The position numbers were made by a program, and so were the translations under genes. Source: Neodiprion pinetum (Eukaryota; Arthropoda; Insecta; Hymenoptera; Diprionidae). Taken from it: a stretch of DNA of 64,000 nt. The notes under the pieces were generated by a model. That model was given only the letters and a program-made list of their open reading frames with translations, searched no databases and was not told the DNA's origin. This document shows, piece by piece, positions 12,501 to 25,300 of the stretch (position 1 is the stretch's first letter; every line of letters begins with the position of its first letter). The DNA is taken from positions 12,526,782 through 12,590,781 of the forward strand of contig NC_060233.1 in NCBI RefSeq assembly GCF_021155775.2, in the 5' to 3' direction.

Positions 12501-15500
12501 ACGACGACACGAAATCGACAGACTTGATGGTTTCGATCGTTATCACCCGCAGATGGCGAAATACCGTAATGTGAATTCATAATTGTAGCAAAATTCGACC
12601 TTACTTTACTGCATTCAACAGGAATCCTCACAGCAGAATAAACCGACATTTGTATTTATCGCACACAAAGTCGATCTAGAGATGACAAGCCGGCTGACTG
12701 GTGGCTGATCATTGGCCGACTGGTGGGACAGGCACTCGACCAATCATAGCGCGGTCATTTTCGTATGACATCTCTGACAGAATCCTTGTTTACGGTCTCC
12801 AGCCTAGCGAGTACCCCCATTGTAGAAGCAATTTTCCAACGTGACGAACAAACAGTTTCGTAAACATCAGATGAATATTTCTTAGGTAACTGGATCCTTA
12901 AGATGGAGAAATGTTGTTTCAAGAAAACGGAAGTCGAAACATGCGTAACTCGGCCCATTAATATCACGGCACCAAATCTCCTGACTGGCTGTAATGAATT
13001 CGAAGGGAGTGCGCGCTACTGGGCGAAATCTGGCACGCGGTAGGGAGCAACAGATGAGAGTAGAGTGATATTAGTTGGTCAGCATATGCGAGGCTGGAGT
13101 GAATATCATATTTATCACACTCAGCTGAAGCATTCTCTACACTAAATTTTGTTCCACTCGCATCAGTGGAGAAGTAAATCAAAGGAACCTGACCCTGAAA
13201 CTGATCGTCATCGTAATATTACGATTACAAATGTGAAATCTAACGTGGGAGAAAATTATTGAAACTGCAGTACGCGAATGACGAATCGATCGATTCAATG
13301 TCCACCATCCAGTGTTTATTAGTAATTATCATACGTAAGCATAGCTGTCCGTAATCCAGACGAAGAATTAATCAGATCCGTGGAAATACTCGAGTCGTTA
13401 TAACAATTTGTATCACAGGTATGGAGGGTAGAGGTAAGGAGAAGTATCTCATATGGGTTATAATCTGAAAAAGTGTCCGCCAAGACCAGCAAATAGGAGT
13501 TCAAAAAGAGACCACGATGTCGCACATAAGCAATAAGGGTACCAATCTGATTGACGCTTTGTGGAACTTTTGCTGCAGCAACGCCATCTTAATTTGCCTC
13601 GACTTTACTTACCTCTACCCTCCATTAACCATAGGCCAGAGTAAGGACATCTTCGACAACGGGTTGAGTTGATCTACAACATCTACAAGCGATAAACTAT
13701 CGTACAACGACTTCGCTTAACGAATGTGAGTTCCACTCCGTCGAAGAATCATGATTCAACTATTTTGGAATTAAATTTCCCTAAACGGATGTTAGGGCAA
13801 TAGATTAAGAAGCAATCGACGTATTTACCTGAACGTCTCACGTAAGTCCGGCAATGCTGGATCCATAGAAATATAGTCAACCGTCATGCGACATAGTGAA
13901 CACGGCAAGACGTGAAGGCGTGTAAGTGATACGAGATCTACGCGATCCGGAGAGCGGAGTGAGCGAAATCGGAGGTAAGGACAGCGGTCAAGATTGATCG
14001 GCGAGAAGCTGGATGCGTTGCGTCTGATCATCCGGGGGTAGGCAATGGGGTAGCACAGTGGTAGCGAAGGCGCGTAGAAGGCGAGTGGAATATGTAAATT
14101 AGAAACTCCGTGTGAATGCGGAGATTTATGAGTCCCATACACATTTCTGGGCGCAATAAATATCAGTAAGTAGCGAGGCGCGAGACGGGCCGGTTGGGCT
14201 GCTGGGTCACCGTGGGTGGCTGCTGCCGGTTCTCTCGCAGCCTCTCTCCCAGTTCCTTCATCTCCTTCTCTCTTTCCTTTTCTCTGTTGCCACCGCTGGC
14301 ACGCACACACGCGTTTGTGGGACTGCGGGGCCTACGCATCTCAAGTTGTAGCACACCAGCAGTAAAAAGGAACCGTGAAATTCGTCCAATTACAAACCGA
14401 ACGCGTCGTGTGGTCGGAAACTCATCACATCCGTCGAGGCAGCCTCCCGTATAGTCGCCTCGGATTTCATCGAATCCACTTAAAGTGGGCTTCGACTAAA
14501 TAATCAAACTTACGCATGAACTTGGAAATCCGTTCGAGTCGCAACCTTCTCTTCACACTTCACGGTTGTCTTCAAGTTCGAACAAAGTCTCCGTCGATCC
14601 TCGTCCATCCAATTTTGTCATTACTTGTGCTGATCGCAGCATTTTCACTGATAACAGCACACCCTATCGGCAGCTCGGTGATTTAGGTATTACCGGATAC
14701 AAAGTATCGACTAGGAAACGGAAATGACGCGTCTGATGCCGAAAACCAACTACTAAGCGTTTCAAAAACGATTCAAAATACACATCAAAACGTTTCGGAC
14801 CATGACTGAATGTTAAAATATCGCTTCCGTAGTCAAGATAGTACCTATCGATATGGGTATTTTATTCTGGGACTTTGTTAATTATTCAGTGTCTTCAAAG
14901 AAAGACCAAGTGATTCAAATATCTAAACATGATATTTTGTCGATTTCTTGGATTGAGAATGCAATTAATTGACAGTCTACACATCCATGACCATTTGGCC
15001 AGTTTGAAGATCTTGAATCTTCATACCGGAACAAGACTAACGTGGATCTGGTATTTCTGGTGGCATCTCGCCAGTAAAAATGATCAAGGATAGAACAGAT
15101 GCGACTTAAAACAACTCTCGCCGGAAGCGATTAGAAATTTTTTTGGGCTGTCAACGATCTTCGGCTTTGCAAAAACAATGACGTCAAGATATAATTTTGT
15201 GGGAATTGAAGTTATTGCCCAAAAGGCACCGTGACAGAAGCATTATGCTGTTACGGCAGGAGGACGGCGGAATGTTTTCGTGAAGAAAATTATTACGGAG
15301 TAGGGAAACTTTTTATTGCACGGTACCAAACGGTCGATTAGGGATACGGACAGGTAGCTAGCTGGGCGTTAATGACTCTATCCATACAATAATGAGAAAT
15401 TATTGAGCGTGAGAATGTGCGTAAACAGTAACATTAAACGTTTAAATGCACGTCGCCGGATGTGAGCTTCTGTTATAAAAGCGACATTATTGCAGCGAGC

Positions 15501-17977
15501 AGTAGCTGAAAATTACACACGGAAATAATTATGTTACTTAAAAAAAGGGACTCGAGCTATTTTCCCCACTTCGTAGAACTGACTCCAGCCGTTCTTTGGA
15601 AGATTTTTAAACTGACCCTTTCACACCAAAAATGATGGAAGAATTAATTGAAAACGGAGGTATGACAACAAACCTTCTTCACTCGGTTTCATACTACCAT
15701 GGCTGGTTTTACCGACAAAACTACACTGTTGGAAAAATTCAACTAAAGATAATGTGACAACAGGTCCACTTTATATTTGTGATATTTGTTACATTTCTAT
15801 TAATGAATATGGCAGATATTTTTGTAATTTTAACATTGAAATTGTCATATCAACGTTCAGTTTGTAATTTTTACTTTTTTTCACTTGGTAATGGATTAAG
15901 AAATTGTTAAATCAACCCACATATTTTAGTGGAACTGTTAGGAAATTTTTTTTCTCACCGTCTAATTTTCACAAATTCATTGGGGAACCGGTTCGATTTT
16001 TTTACCGATAGTCAGTTCAATATTCTCATTAGTTGACAACACTCGATATGAGCGCAATATTGAAAACTTGAACATTCTGCGACTCCAACACGGTAAAAAA
16101 ACTGGCTCGTTGGCATTATAGACAACAGTTGTATAAATAATATGGGTAAGTAATCGTAGAGTGAAGTAGAAAAACTTCCCGCTGTTGCGAAATGATTTAT
16201 AGCAAAATATCGATGCGTAAGTTCTGGTCTGTAATTCGATTATTTTTAATTTCTAGCATATCAGGGAAATCATGAAATCTTACGAACGCGATAAATACGA
16301 AGAAGTATCGACGTTCAGCTCCGTAATTCCCTTGGTCAGGAATCGGATTAAACGATCCTTGGACCGAAATGAGGAAGACACCAGGTATCGTTAATGTTGC
16401 TACTGATAGCCGCGCTACGAAATCTGGGTGAACGGGGTATAATCATGGATCGCGGTTGAAATGACGCAAGGCTCGGAGGCAACGAATAATGCGCTTAACT
16501 TACCGGACAGATTTATGGATGCTTATAGGATTTAAACTCAACAGGTTGGACGCCTTAAGCTTCCCAGGGCAGTAAGTATCATTCACGGTCTCCTCTTCTG
16601 CTCGGTTAACTAGCTTCTATGTCACGAACTCGGACGCAGAGACGAAGTCCGGGATCCTCCTCCTGACCTGGGTCCTGCAGGGTATGGGTGGAACCATTAT
16701 TTACAACAGTCGTGGAGGTGCGACACAATGCGTTGCGGGTTTCCACTTGAAGCCCCGACAATATGAGCGGCGATTTATGGTCAAAACTTTCAACAAAACT
16801 GTCAATGCGCCACACCCTTGTTAAGGGCTCCATAGCCCGATTCCTACTGCGAGAAAAACGTTCAAATATTTTCACCATAAATTCTTCTTTTTATCCTCGC
16901 GTAATACCCGTGCCTCTCCTTATTTACAGCACGGTGACCTAATGTACTGAGAATTTCACCCTAAGGCTTCTCCAAGGCTAGAAACTATCGACGAAACTCA
17001 ACGCGCGCATAAATCGAACTCGAAACAAGTCTCGAATCTCCTCTGAAGTTACTGAGAGTTCAAAATGGCTGGAAAAAAATTCTGTGCAGGATGGTCAAAT
17101 CAACTGTAAGAATGACGAATAGTCGAATGAACTACCTATTGCCACAGGTAATTTTTAAGAAATTGTTTTTATTCGACGATGAATCGAAATGGAAGTTTGT
17201 GAACTTGTAACGAGATTAAGATTATCCTACTGACCTCGATAAAGTTGAGTTCAACTAATCCGACGCTTTCGTCTCAAATAAAAAATTCTGAAACACTCTG
17301 ATTACTGCAACTAATTTGAAAACAGCTCAGTCTTCGAATATTATACAGAACGATCACATTACTTTGCCGTTTCTTATGTTCTACAAAAACGTACCATCGC
17401 CTTTTACTAAATAACTAAAATTTATTCATTCGAATACGGTGATTGAGTTGAGGTTCGTTCACTGTAGCTCTTATTCATTATTCTCCGTGTTTGGCAGATT
17501 CCGGCTGTATATCGACGGAACCTCGTCAGTTCCTTTCGACGTCGTGTAGAACCAGAACCCTTTTACTTATCGGTGAGTGGAGATTAACCGGAAACAGGAT
17601 ACGGGAGTGGTTGCAAATTGCACGGTCCAGGCACGCGACTTTGCACGTGAGAATAGGCGCGAAGGAACTTTAAACTCTTGAGCAAACAATGGTGCCTTGT
17701 CTAATTGCATCGGCAGTGGTGTCAGTCCGTCAGGGTCCTGTCACTGTCAGTCGAGTGATTGGGGTGCATTTAGTCGATACAAATCGTTGCGTTAAGTCTC
17801 TCGGGACCTGAGACTGGTCGATTTTGCTCAGAATCGAATCAATTCTGAGTTGAATAAAATCGAACAATGGACCGAACTCCGTCTGAATTGTTTCATCAGT
17901 TTGCAAGTTATGCCCGGAGCAAGAAAATTTCTTGATGTAAATAACTGACGTGCAGTTGGACCGATTTTGGCAAAAAT
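9560..17977. other. Intergenic, no gene seen
   Basis: AT-rich with CpG-rich patches near 9850-10240 and 13830-14460, each giving open frames on both strands without recognisable protein. It contains a CT-rich run at 11398-11430 and the inverted repeat at 13421-13625. No exon, RNA gene or transposase was recognised. Confidence 0.55.
13421..13625. repeat. 18-bp perfect inverted repeat with 169-bp spacer
   Basis: Positions 13421-13438 read ATGGAGGGTAGAGGTAAG and positions 13608-13625 are its exact reverse complement. Each arm ends, in its own direction, in a splice-donor-like G|GTAAG. The function is unknown. Confidence 0.85.
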
Positions 17978-18655
17978 TTAAGGATACAAATTAGCTATAA
18001 ATTCTCAACCAAAAGTGAGTCTCGTCGACAATACTGAATACTTTGTGATAAGATAAAAATCGGAAAAAAAACAACCACAATAAAGACGATAAGAAAATTC
18101 AATTTCAATAATAACAATGCTAAAAAGTTATCAATAAATTGTTTAAATAAAACATTGCTTAAAAAGTTTTCAGGGAATGTTTTTCTTTTGTCATATGAAA
18201 TGAATCCGTTGATTATTCTGAGTACACATGAATTTTTTGAAAACAACGGTTTTTCAAAATTTTGAAATTCAAAAAAATGTAAGAAAAATCGTGAATATTG
18301 GATATGTGTTCGTAAAAACGTTATACATTACAATTAAGAAGTTTCCGAGTCATTGAACAAATAGTTTCGTAAATACAGCTTATACAAATTTCGAAAACGG
18401 AAATTTCAAAATACTGAGGTAATTATTTAAAAATTCATGTATATTCAAAATAATCGACCGTTTCGTTTCACACGACAAAGAAAAAAAAAAAAAGTAAATA
18501 TTCTCTAAAAATTTGTTAAACAATGTTTCGTTTAAACGATTTATTGATAAATTTTAAGCATTATTATTATACAAACTAAATTTTCTTTTCGTCTTCATTG
18601 TGGTTGATTTTGAGACTCACTTTTGGTTGCTAATGTATAGCCAGTACATCCTTAA
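17978..18655. mobile_element. Large inverted-repeat (foldback-type) element with TTAA at both ends
   Basis: The left and right halves are diverged reverse complements of each other over almost the full 678 bp. The outer blocks are TTAAGGAT...AACCAAAAGTGAGTCTC (left, 17978-18031) and GAGACTCACTTTTGGTT...ATCCTTAA (right, 18612-18655). Inner blocks also pair: ACAACCACAATAAAGACGA with TCGTCTTCATTGTGGTTG, and the Asn-type blocks around 18180-18235 with 18430-18485. The loop lies near 18280-18400. There is no coding capacity. TTAA at both ends would suit a piggyBac-type target site, but the internal termini do not look like known piggyBac ends. Confidence 0.75.
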
Positions 18656-21600
18656 GTTGATTAATATCAACAATCTTCTTCTGACCGCGATTAGTGCGTA
18701 TTGGAATAATCTTACCCCGTTCTTTTGACATTTATACATAAACGAGTGTTTGAAGCAGCGTTCGGTTTAGCCAGCTCGAGCGTGGTGATCTTCGCGCGGG
18801 ATTCTCGTTCTCATCTAACGTCCGCAAAGAATTGGCGGAAAATATTTGTTGGTCGAGAATCTGTCAGGCGTGGAAACGTATTGTCGGTAGTAACTTTTGT
18901 CCGGTGACCCGTGCGCTCGACACCCGGGGTCCGGCAAATATTTCGACTTTTGGTTGGGCGCGAGGCAAACAAGAAATACCCAGCTTACTTGAAAAGAGAA
19001 ACAGCTGTAGCTTACCCTCGAGATATGATCCGCCCTGAAAGCTGTACGATCGTTAGGGCCCAGACGGAAGTGAAAAGTATTCTTATGTGTCTGTGAAAAT
19101 TGAAATTAGTTATAGTTCAACGGATAAGATTGTTTTAGTGTTTCAGAATTAATTACTCATTACTCATTAATTTTTGTGCATAGTTTAGATTTAAAAATAA
19201 TTTCGCACGATTGTAAGAGTTTCGGAGGATTTAACTGAACTGCAAAGATTAAGATTTCAAATATTATAAGTTCGTAAAGTCCTCAAGATTTTCCAGGACT
19301 TCAAGGCTTGGAAAGGTTTTTACAAGTTTCAAGCACTTCAGAAGAATTCATGTGATTTCAAAGACTTCGATTTCAAATGATTACATAAAATGTTGAAAAA
19401 AAAACAAACAAATTATGAGCAAAGATGAAAATTTACGTTACAATCCTCCAATGGTGGCTATAATTATTTTTCAAACTGACGTTGGAGATAGTTGAAAATG
19501 GATCGATGCCACGAGTGTGAAACGAATTGGAAAGCTACATGGTCCCAGCAATTGGCACACTAACAATTCACCGCGATTTCGACAACGAAGAAAGTTGCGT
19601 CATTACAAGAAGTCTTGATGGAAAGCGACATTGCGCGAAAAGTAATTCGGGAGTCGGGGATGATCGACGCGATCCGAATATCCGTAAGCTATGATCCAAA
19701 GTCAACTTTTAAACGTTGAAACACGTTTACGGTCGAGACAACCTCGCAGCCGGATTCGGGGTGGCTTGAATGCCGGTATCGCAGCACAATATCCGGACGT
19801 CACCCGCTGCGTCGTGTCGTGTTGACTTTCGCTGTGGTAAGATCGACAAAGGCGACCCCTCGATTCGCAATGCACCCCGGGGACACTCGACTCTCTCTTT
19901 CCCTCTCCATAGGCCCCCAGGTTACGCCGAGGGAGGGTTGGCGAAGGTTTTCCCGTGACGAAGGGAGCCCCGTTGTGTTTCTTTCCGAAAATAAAGTGTA
20001 AAATAGGAGAGCCGCGTCCATTGAGGAAACGGGGACCGTTAACTCGATGTAAATGGGCGTAGAACGAGCGGGCCTTTTTCGATCTTCATTTCGGTGTTTA
20101 CATCCCGAAAATGCTCTTTTCACGGACAACTTCACGGTCGGACGAGATTTCGCGGGGTTCATGCTGCTGGCTGCGACGCCGCAGCGTGACATCCGAATAC
20201 GTATGTATTCCAAGGGTCTCCTCGAACCGCTCTGCGAAGGCCCCCCAGGACCCCCATCGTCGTTGCGCAGCATCCCGTCATTTATATACCTGCACGTACC
20301 TACTGCCCTTAAATTTCAATGGGGGGCGTGTTACGACCGGTTAATTTCTTCGAGGGGCTTAACCGAATTATGGACAGATGTAAACGCGTGACATATCACG
20401 AAATAAACGAAGGTTCCAATGAGGCTCTTTATTGTTAATCGTCTCAAAAATTCACATCCAATTACGCACGCCCTAAATAATTTCATTTCATTGGTCGCTC
20501 GAGCCTTACTTCATGTTCAAATTGTCGTCTGCTCGGCATGTTAGCTAATTTTATCAAAATCGCAGGGGTTTTACGATATTCTGGATTCAGATAGGTTAAC
20601 GATGTTCCTTCAACCCCGCAAAGACACCCTACTTTGCAACCAATTGTAAGTGTATTGGCGCAATAAAATCTGAATTGCAGTACCTGCGGTGTGCGGTGCA
20701 GAATACCGGTCGAAACATCAGTTGACTTCATTGTAGCAATAAACTCATTTTGCACCCACCTGTTCCTATACTTAGTCGGTTAATGTAACTGAACTACCGC
20801 TAAGTAAATTAAAATTTCGTTCCATTGAATAGCTATTTTTACGAGTAATCGGTATTTGTTTTCTTGTTGTTTTTTAATTTTTGTTTTGGTAACACTACGA
20901 TTATTTAACCGTGCAATTCCTGCAGCACAGTTTTGGACAGCATTAGATCAAAGCCTTGGTGAACATTGAGCGTAGATGAAGCATATCACCTTGGTTGAAT
21001 GTCAGTTCAAGCTGAAACCAAACGCTCGTCCGAGTTAAACTTCGAAAAGAATAACATATCGGAACTCAACCTCGAAGAAATCGATGCTTGATCCGCGTTG
21101 CGAAAAATTTTGCGAAGACGGTGCGGTCGGATGTCCGTTGATGTCTGAGCGAAAACTATCGGTCGAAACAAAACCTGATTGGCTCGAGGCAAGTGCGGCA
21201 GACCCCGATAAGTTGAAAGTAAAAGGTGCGCAGGGTTATGCCTTGCGCGTAAGAAAGTGAGGCAACGTCCGGCAGGGCGGCCAACCGACGAGAGAGGAAG
21301 GGTCGAGAGGGAGGGAGGGAGGCTGCTGCAGGGAGAGACTATTACGCCGGCATGAATATGAATGAGACGAGAGCTAAGAGCGGGCGAGCGAGCGAGCCAG
21401 CAGTATTCAATTAGTCTCCTAGTAATTAGCCGGGAAATCTTCAGCTTTGTCGGCGTCAAGATGCTGCCCTGGCCAATACCGGGTCGACAAGAAACCTGGG
21501 CTGCGCGATTTCTGCGCGTGCATGTTGGTGCAGCCTGGCGAGAATTGTACCGCGTATATACGTGCGTGTTGGTACCGGAATAGTCTGATGGCTGCCGCAC

Positions 21601-21950
21601 ACCGTCGGACGATGACGTGTTTTTGTTGTTGCGAGCGTAGACACCGCACTGTGGAATTAACTACAAATTGATTTCTGCCTGGGAATATACCCCGTGCCTC
21701 TCGATGGATGCATACGTATGTGTATAAGCGTACATGCCCGATCTCTGGTACGGACGCTGGGTCCGTCCTCTTCAAATTGGGGCCCTCCGAGACTGCCTCC
21801 AGCTCTTCCAGGCTCGGCCGGCGGGATTATCTTTTCAACCGACCACCTTTTACCGTTCGTCAAATCGACTTTGTCGAGTAATAGATTGTGAAATAGTTTA
21901 TGCAAATATATGTGTTTATTAAGGGCACGTGATATTATAGACACTGTATA
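18656..21950. other. Intergenic, no gene seen
   Basis: Contains CpG-rich patches near 19750-20380 and 21180-21850, which produce the longest anonymous open frames of the desert (157 and 197 codons, - strand). These frames are rich in Arg/Ser/Pro with no domain resemblance and are probably composition-driven. Confidence 0.55.
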
Positions 21951-22346
21951 CCGAGAGAAATTTTTCCTTCCAGTTACCGCTCGGTCCTTGACTATTTTCA
22001 TTTTTTACCACAATCGAAAAATATTGTTCTAGGTAGAAAATGAAAATAAGTTTTATAGCTGTTACCGGAAAGTCTGGTATCCGTTGCTGATCTTTCTCAT
22101 TACGATCACTGTCGCTAGATTTTCTTGTAACTGTTGCTAAAATTTAATGCTCGTGCAACGATAAATTGACGTGAAAGCATTGTTTAACTAAACAAGTAGA
22201 GTAAACCGAAGAAGCTGATTTTGCGTTGCAATTACCAAAAAAGGATCGACAATAACGCAAAATGGTTACGCGTACCTCGTTTTTCGTAATTTCAACAATA
22301 TTCAAACAGTTTTTTAACGATACCTGTTTTACTCAATTTTTCTAGG
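21951..22346. mobile_element. MITE copy 1, TA-flanked (Tc1/mariner-like)
   Basis: A 396-bp copy of a repeat also present at 42815-43216, close to 90% alike by eye over its full length. It is flanked by TA on both sides (21949-21950 and 22347-22348). The ends are short imperfect inverted repeats (CCGAGAGAAATTTTT and AATTTTTCTAGG). It has no coding capacity. TA duplication suggests mobilisation by a Tc1/mariner-type transposase; that is inference. Confidence 0.75.
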
Positions 22347-22348
22347 TA

Positions 22349-25300
22349 CTGTAACAAATGAAATTTTTCACCGTGTACCTAATACCTTGATTGACAAACT
22401 CGGTTTTCTGTGATACGTAATTTTGACCGTGGTAGCTTACAGTTAGCTAAATCATAGTCGAAAAATTACTCGCTCCTCACTTTGTGTGTATACCATCCAG
22501 ATTTCAAGATCACACATTTCGTTTCATCAAATTGTTTTACAAGTCCTCGCAAAAATTTAAAAGAATCCGGAGGTATCGAATTATTTCACAAGATTTCTCA
22601 AGATTCCATGTAAGATTTCAACGTGTTTCAAATAAATTGACAGGGTTTCCTAAGTTTTACATTGGATTTCAAAGATTACACACGCTACCAATGATATTCT
22701 ACAAAATTACTCAAGATTTGGTAAGACCTCAAGGAAATTGAATATATCTCTCATTATTTCGGTAAAGTTTACGCGACTTCATAATTTTCGTAGACAGATC
22801 TCAAAGATGTTCAATTCTTTGTCCATACTGAAAAGATGCCAAGTGAACTGGTGTGTCAGAGAATTATTTTCATAAAATATGTTGCCAAAATTGCTTTCAG
22901 CACTCGCGTATACGTAAACATTTCGCGTACAAAGTGTGTACATACATACAGAAGGGCAAGAGTGTCAAATTGCTTAGCACAGGCTGTACTCGAACCCCAA
23001 TCGCATGGTATAAATTGGGGGAATAGAAACCGGAGCGTGTAAGTGTAACTCGGAATGTCAAGTACCTAAGTTCGATTGGATACCGTACAGCTGACTCGGC
23101 TCAACTGTAAATCGGGATTAAGAAACATGCGGGAGGTCGCGCACGCGACTAAATGAGAGAACTTCGTCGAGGCCAGCTCAAGTCTCCAGGATTCGGGTTA
23201 CCCTCGTGTGCCCGACAGGCAGGCGAGGTTGTGCAGTTCTACGGGATTTGAAGAAGTGGTGCTGGACTCTCGGAGGGAGAGGAGGACGTCGGTATCGCTG
23301 TTACTGCACGGCGGTCGATCCAACCGTCTGGATCAAATATCATCCAAGATTAACTTAACAAGGGGTTTTTTTTCCTTCAGGCCCAGTTGCACGTTTCATA
23401 CAGGCTTTAAATCTAACGCAATCGTTAACTGGAGTCAGAAATGCGATCTGATTATGGATCTCAGCGAGAATATGACAAATGCAAACGTCGTAAGGTTCGA
23501 AGCGGCTCGAGGCGATCATTTTATAAGGTAAACGGATTCTGTACTCCAAGTTTTCACACTCCTGAATGAAGACTTGGGCTTAGAAGATTCCAGTACTTCG
23601 GACATATTTCGATAATGGGAAGTCGCAAGGCAATCATCGTAAGCGATTACACGAGTAAATCTTTGAAAGTTGCAGCATTTGGAAAGATGGACCATAATTT
23701 GTGTAATTAAACCGATGATCTTTATACGAGGCCAACGAACTGTTGTAGCCGCGAAATGTCAAGTTACCCTGACGTGCGGAAAGACGAGCTGTCCGGTGAA
23801 AAACCAACTAGAGAACTAACAGAACTAACAAGTTGAATAATTTATTCCAATGTCGATTACTTGCCTGTCGTTTGTCCGACGGATTTTCCTTCACTAATTA
23901 GAAACCGTTCACAGATTCGGATCAATGTTTCACTGAGGAGAGCGAGGAGGAACGAATGCTAAGCCCACATGCCTGTCTAGAATGCATAAAATAATACCGT
24001 GACGGTACCTTATCGACATCTATTGTTCACGGAACATTCGGTGAGTCTGAGAATTGTACTTGATAGAGAAAGAGGTACATGGATAAGTATTTTCAGATAA
24101 ATCCTGTAGAAAATAGGCTGTTCGACACGGTATTGTCATTCAGAGAATTTGACGTTCTACGGAGTGAAGTGGATCGATGCTTGTAACAAGCACTTGATCA
24201 ATCCGGGTGGTCCGTTGGACTGTGAAAAACATGAAAGAAATTCGTGGGTCTGAGTAGAGAATAAGCGAATAAGACGAAACGGAAAACCCGATCGATCAAA
24301 TCGGTGAATGGTAACGTGCCAAAGTTTTGGCACTTTTTGACAAAGAACCAAACAGCCCACGGTTGTCTAAATATTTGAAATCGCGCGATGCGAAAGCGGA
24401 TGACAACTTGTCACGGAACTTTGGGTCGAGAGGCTCGACTTCAGAGGCGTCAAGACCAGCCATCGGGGAAGTAGCCGTGACGAAACACGCGCCCGCAGGT
24501 GGCCTACAGATGCGAGGATTAAGGGTTGATCCCACAGCGGGATATTGATCTCATTGTGCGACGAGCGGCGGCTGCTGGCAAGGCGAACCGACGGGCAAAC
24601 CTTACCGTCTTCGCTCCATCACCTCACCAAGTAGACGCGAAACCAAAGTCAACCGACAGCCGTGACTGGCATGACTGACTGACTCACAAACGGTGACTCG
24701 AGTCACGAGAAACTTGCGTCCGACTTCCATCAGGGGCATTGCCGCCTTTCAAATGCTCAGCCTTGGGTGTGTCGAATCTTCCCGTTTCACCGACAAAATC
24801 GTCAAATCATAAACCCGGGAAGATACTTAAGAAACCGCCCATAAACATGGTTCTTTGATTCTGAAAAGGTGTTTGATTTTATTTAAAATTATGAGAATTT
24901 CACTGATCGCATGAAATTATTTACTAATACCTTGCAGAATATAACAAGCAATTTCTTTGAGTCGCATCAAGCTTCTGTCAAGTTGAATAACGCCACGCAA
25001 CTCATTTTACCACTTGCTCGTTTTACCGAGTAATGAAATCTTTAGAGTTTGGAGAGGGTTGGAAAATCGATGAAAAAACTATGGATCCTACGTTTTTCTC
25101 CACTCCTTCATCGGTTTTCAATACTTTTCTCACAATTCTGTCATTTTACAAAGTTTAAAGAGATTTCGTCACTCGGGAAAAGAGTGAAATGTAAAATGCT
25201 ATTCGTTTGATTCGCTGACAAAACTTAAGAAATACAGAAGCTATGAGAGAATGGTTAATGACACGTTCTACAGTCAAGCACCGTTCATGAAATGATGACC

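Noticed and set aside
13825..14310. 161-codon frame on - with a Glu/Lys/Arg-rich neighbour frame
   Set aside because: Caused by a GC-rich block containing CT/GA-rich sequence. The overlapping + frame is equally long and no family is recognisable.
19800..20273. 157-codon frame on -
   Set aside because: Located in a CpG-rich patch with overlapping + frames; no domain or exon signals.
21007..21600. 197-codon frame on -, longest in the intergenic desert
   Set aside because: No domain, Arg/Ser/Leu/Pro-biased, lies in a CpG-rich block with competing frames on the other strand, and no supporting splice or UTR signals. Treated as chance.
22540..22745. Apparent tandem array of AAGATTTC-like units (similar sequence near 19260-19400)
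   Set aside because: Units are too degenerate and irregular to define a repeat period by eye. Left as low-complexity sequence.
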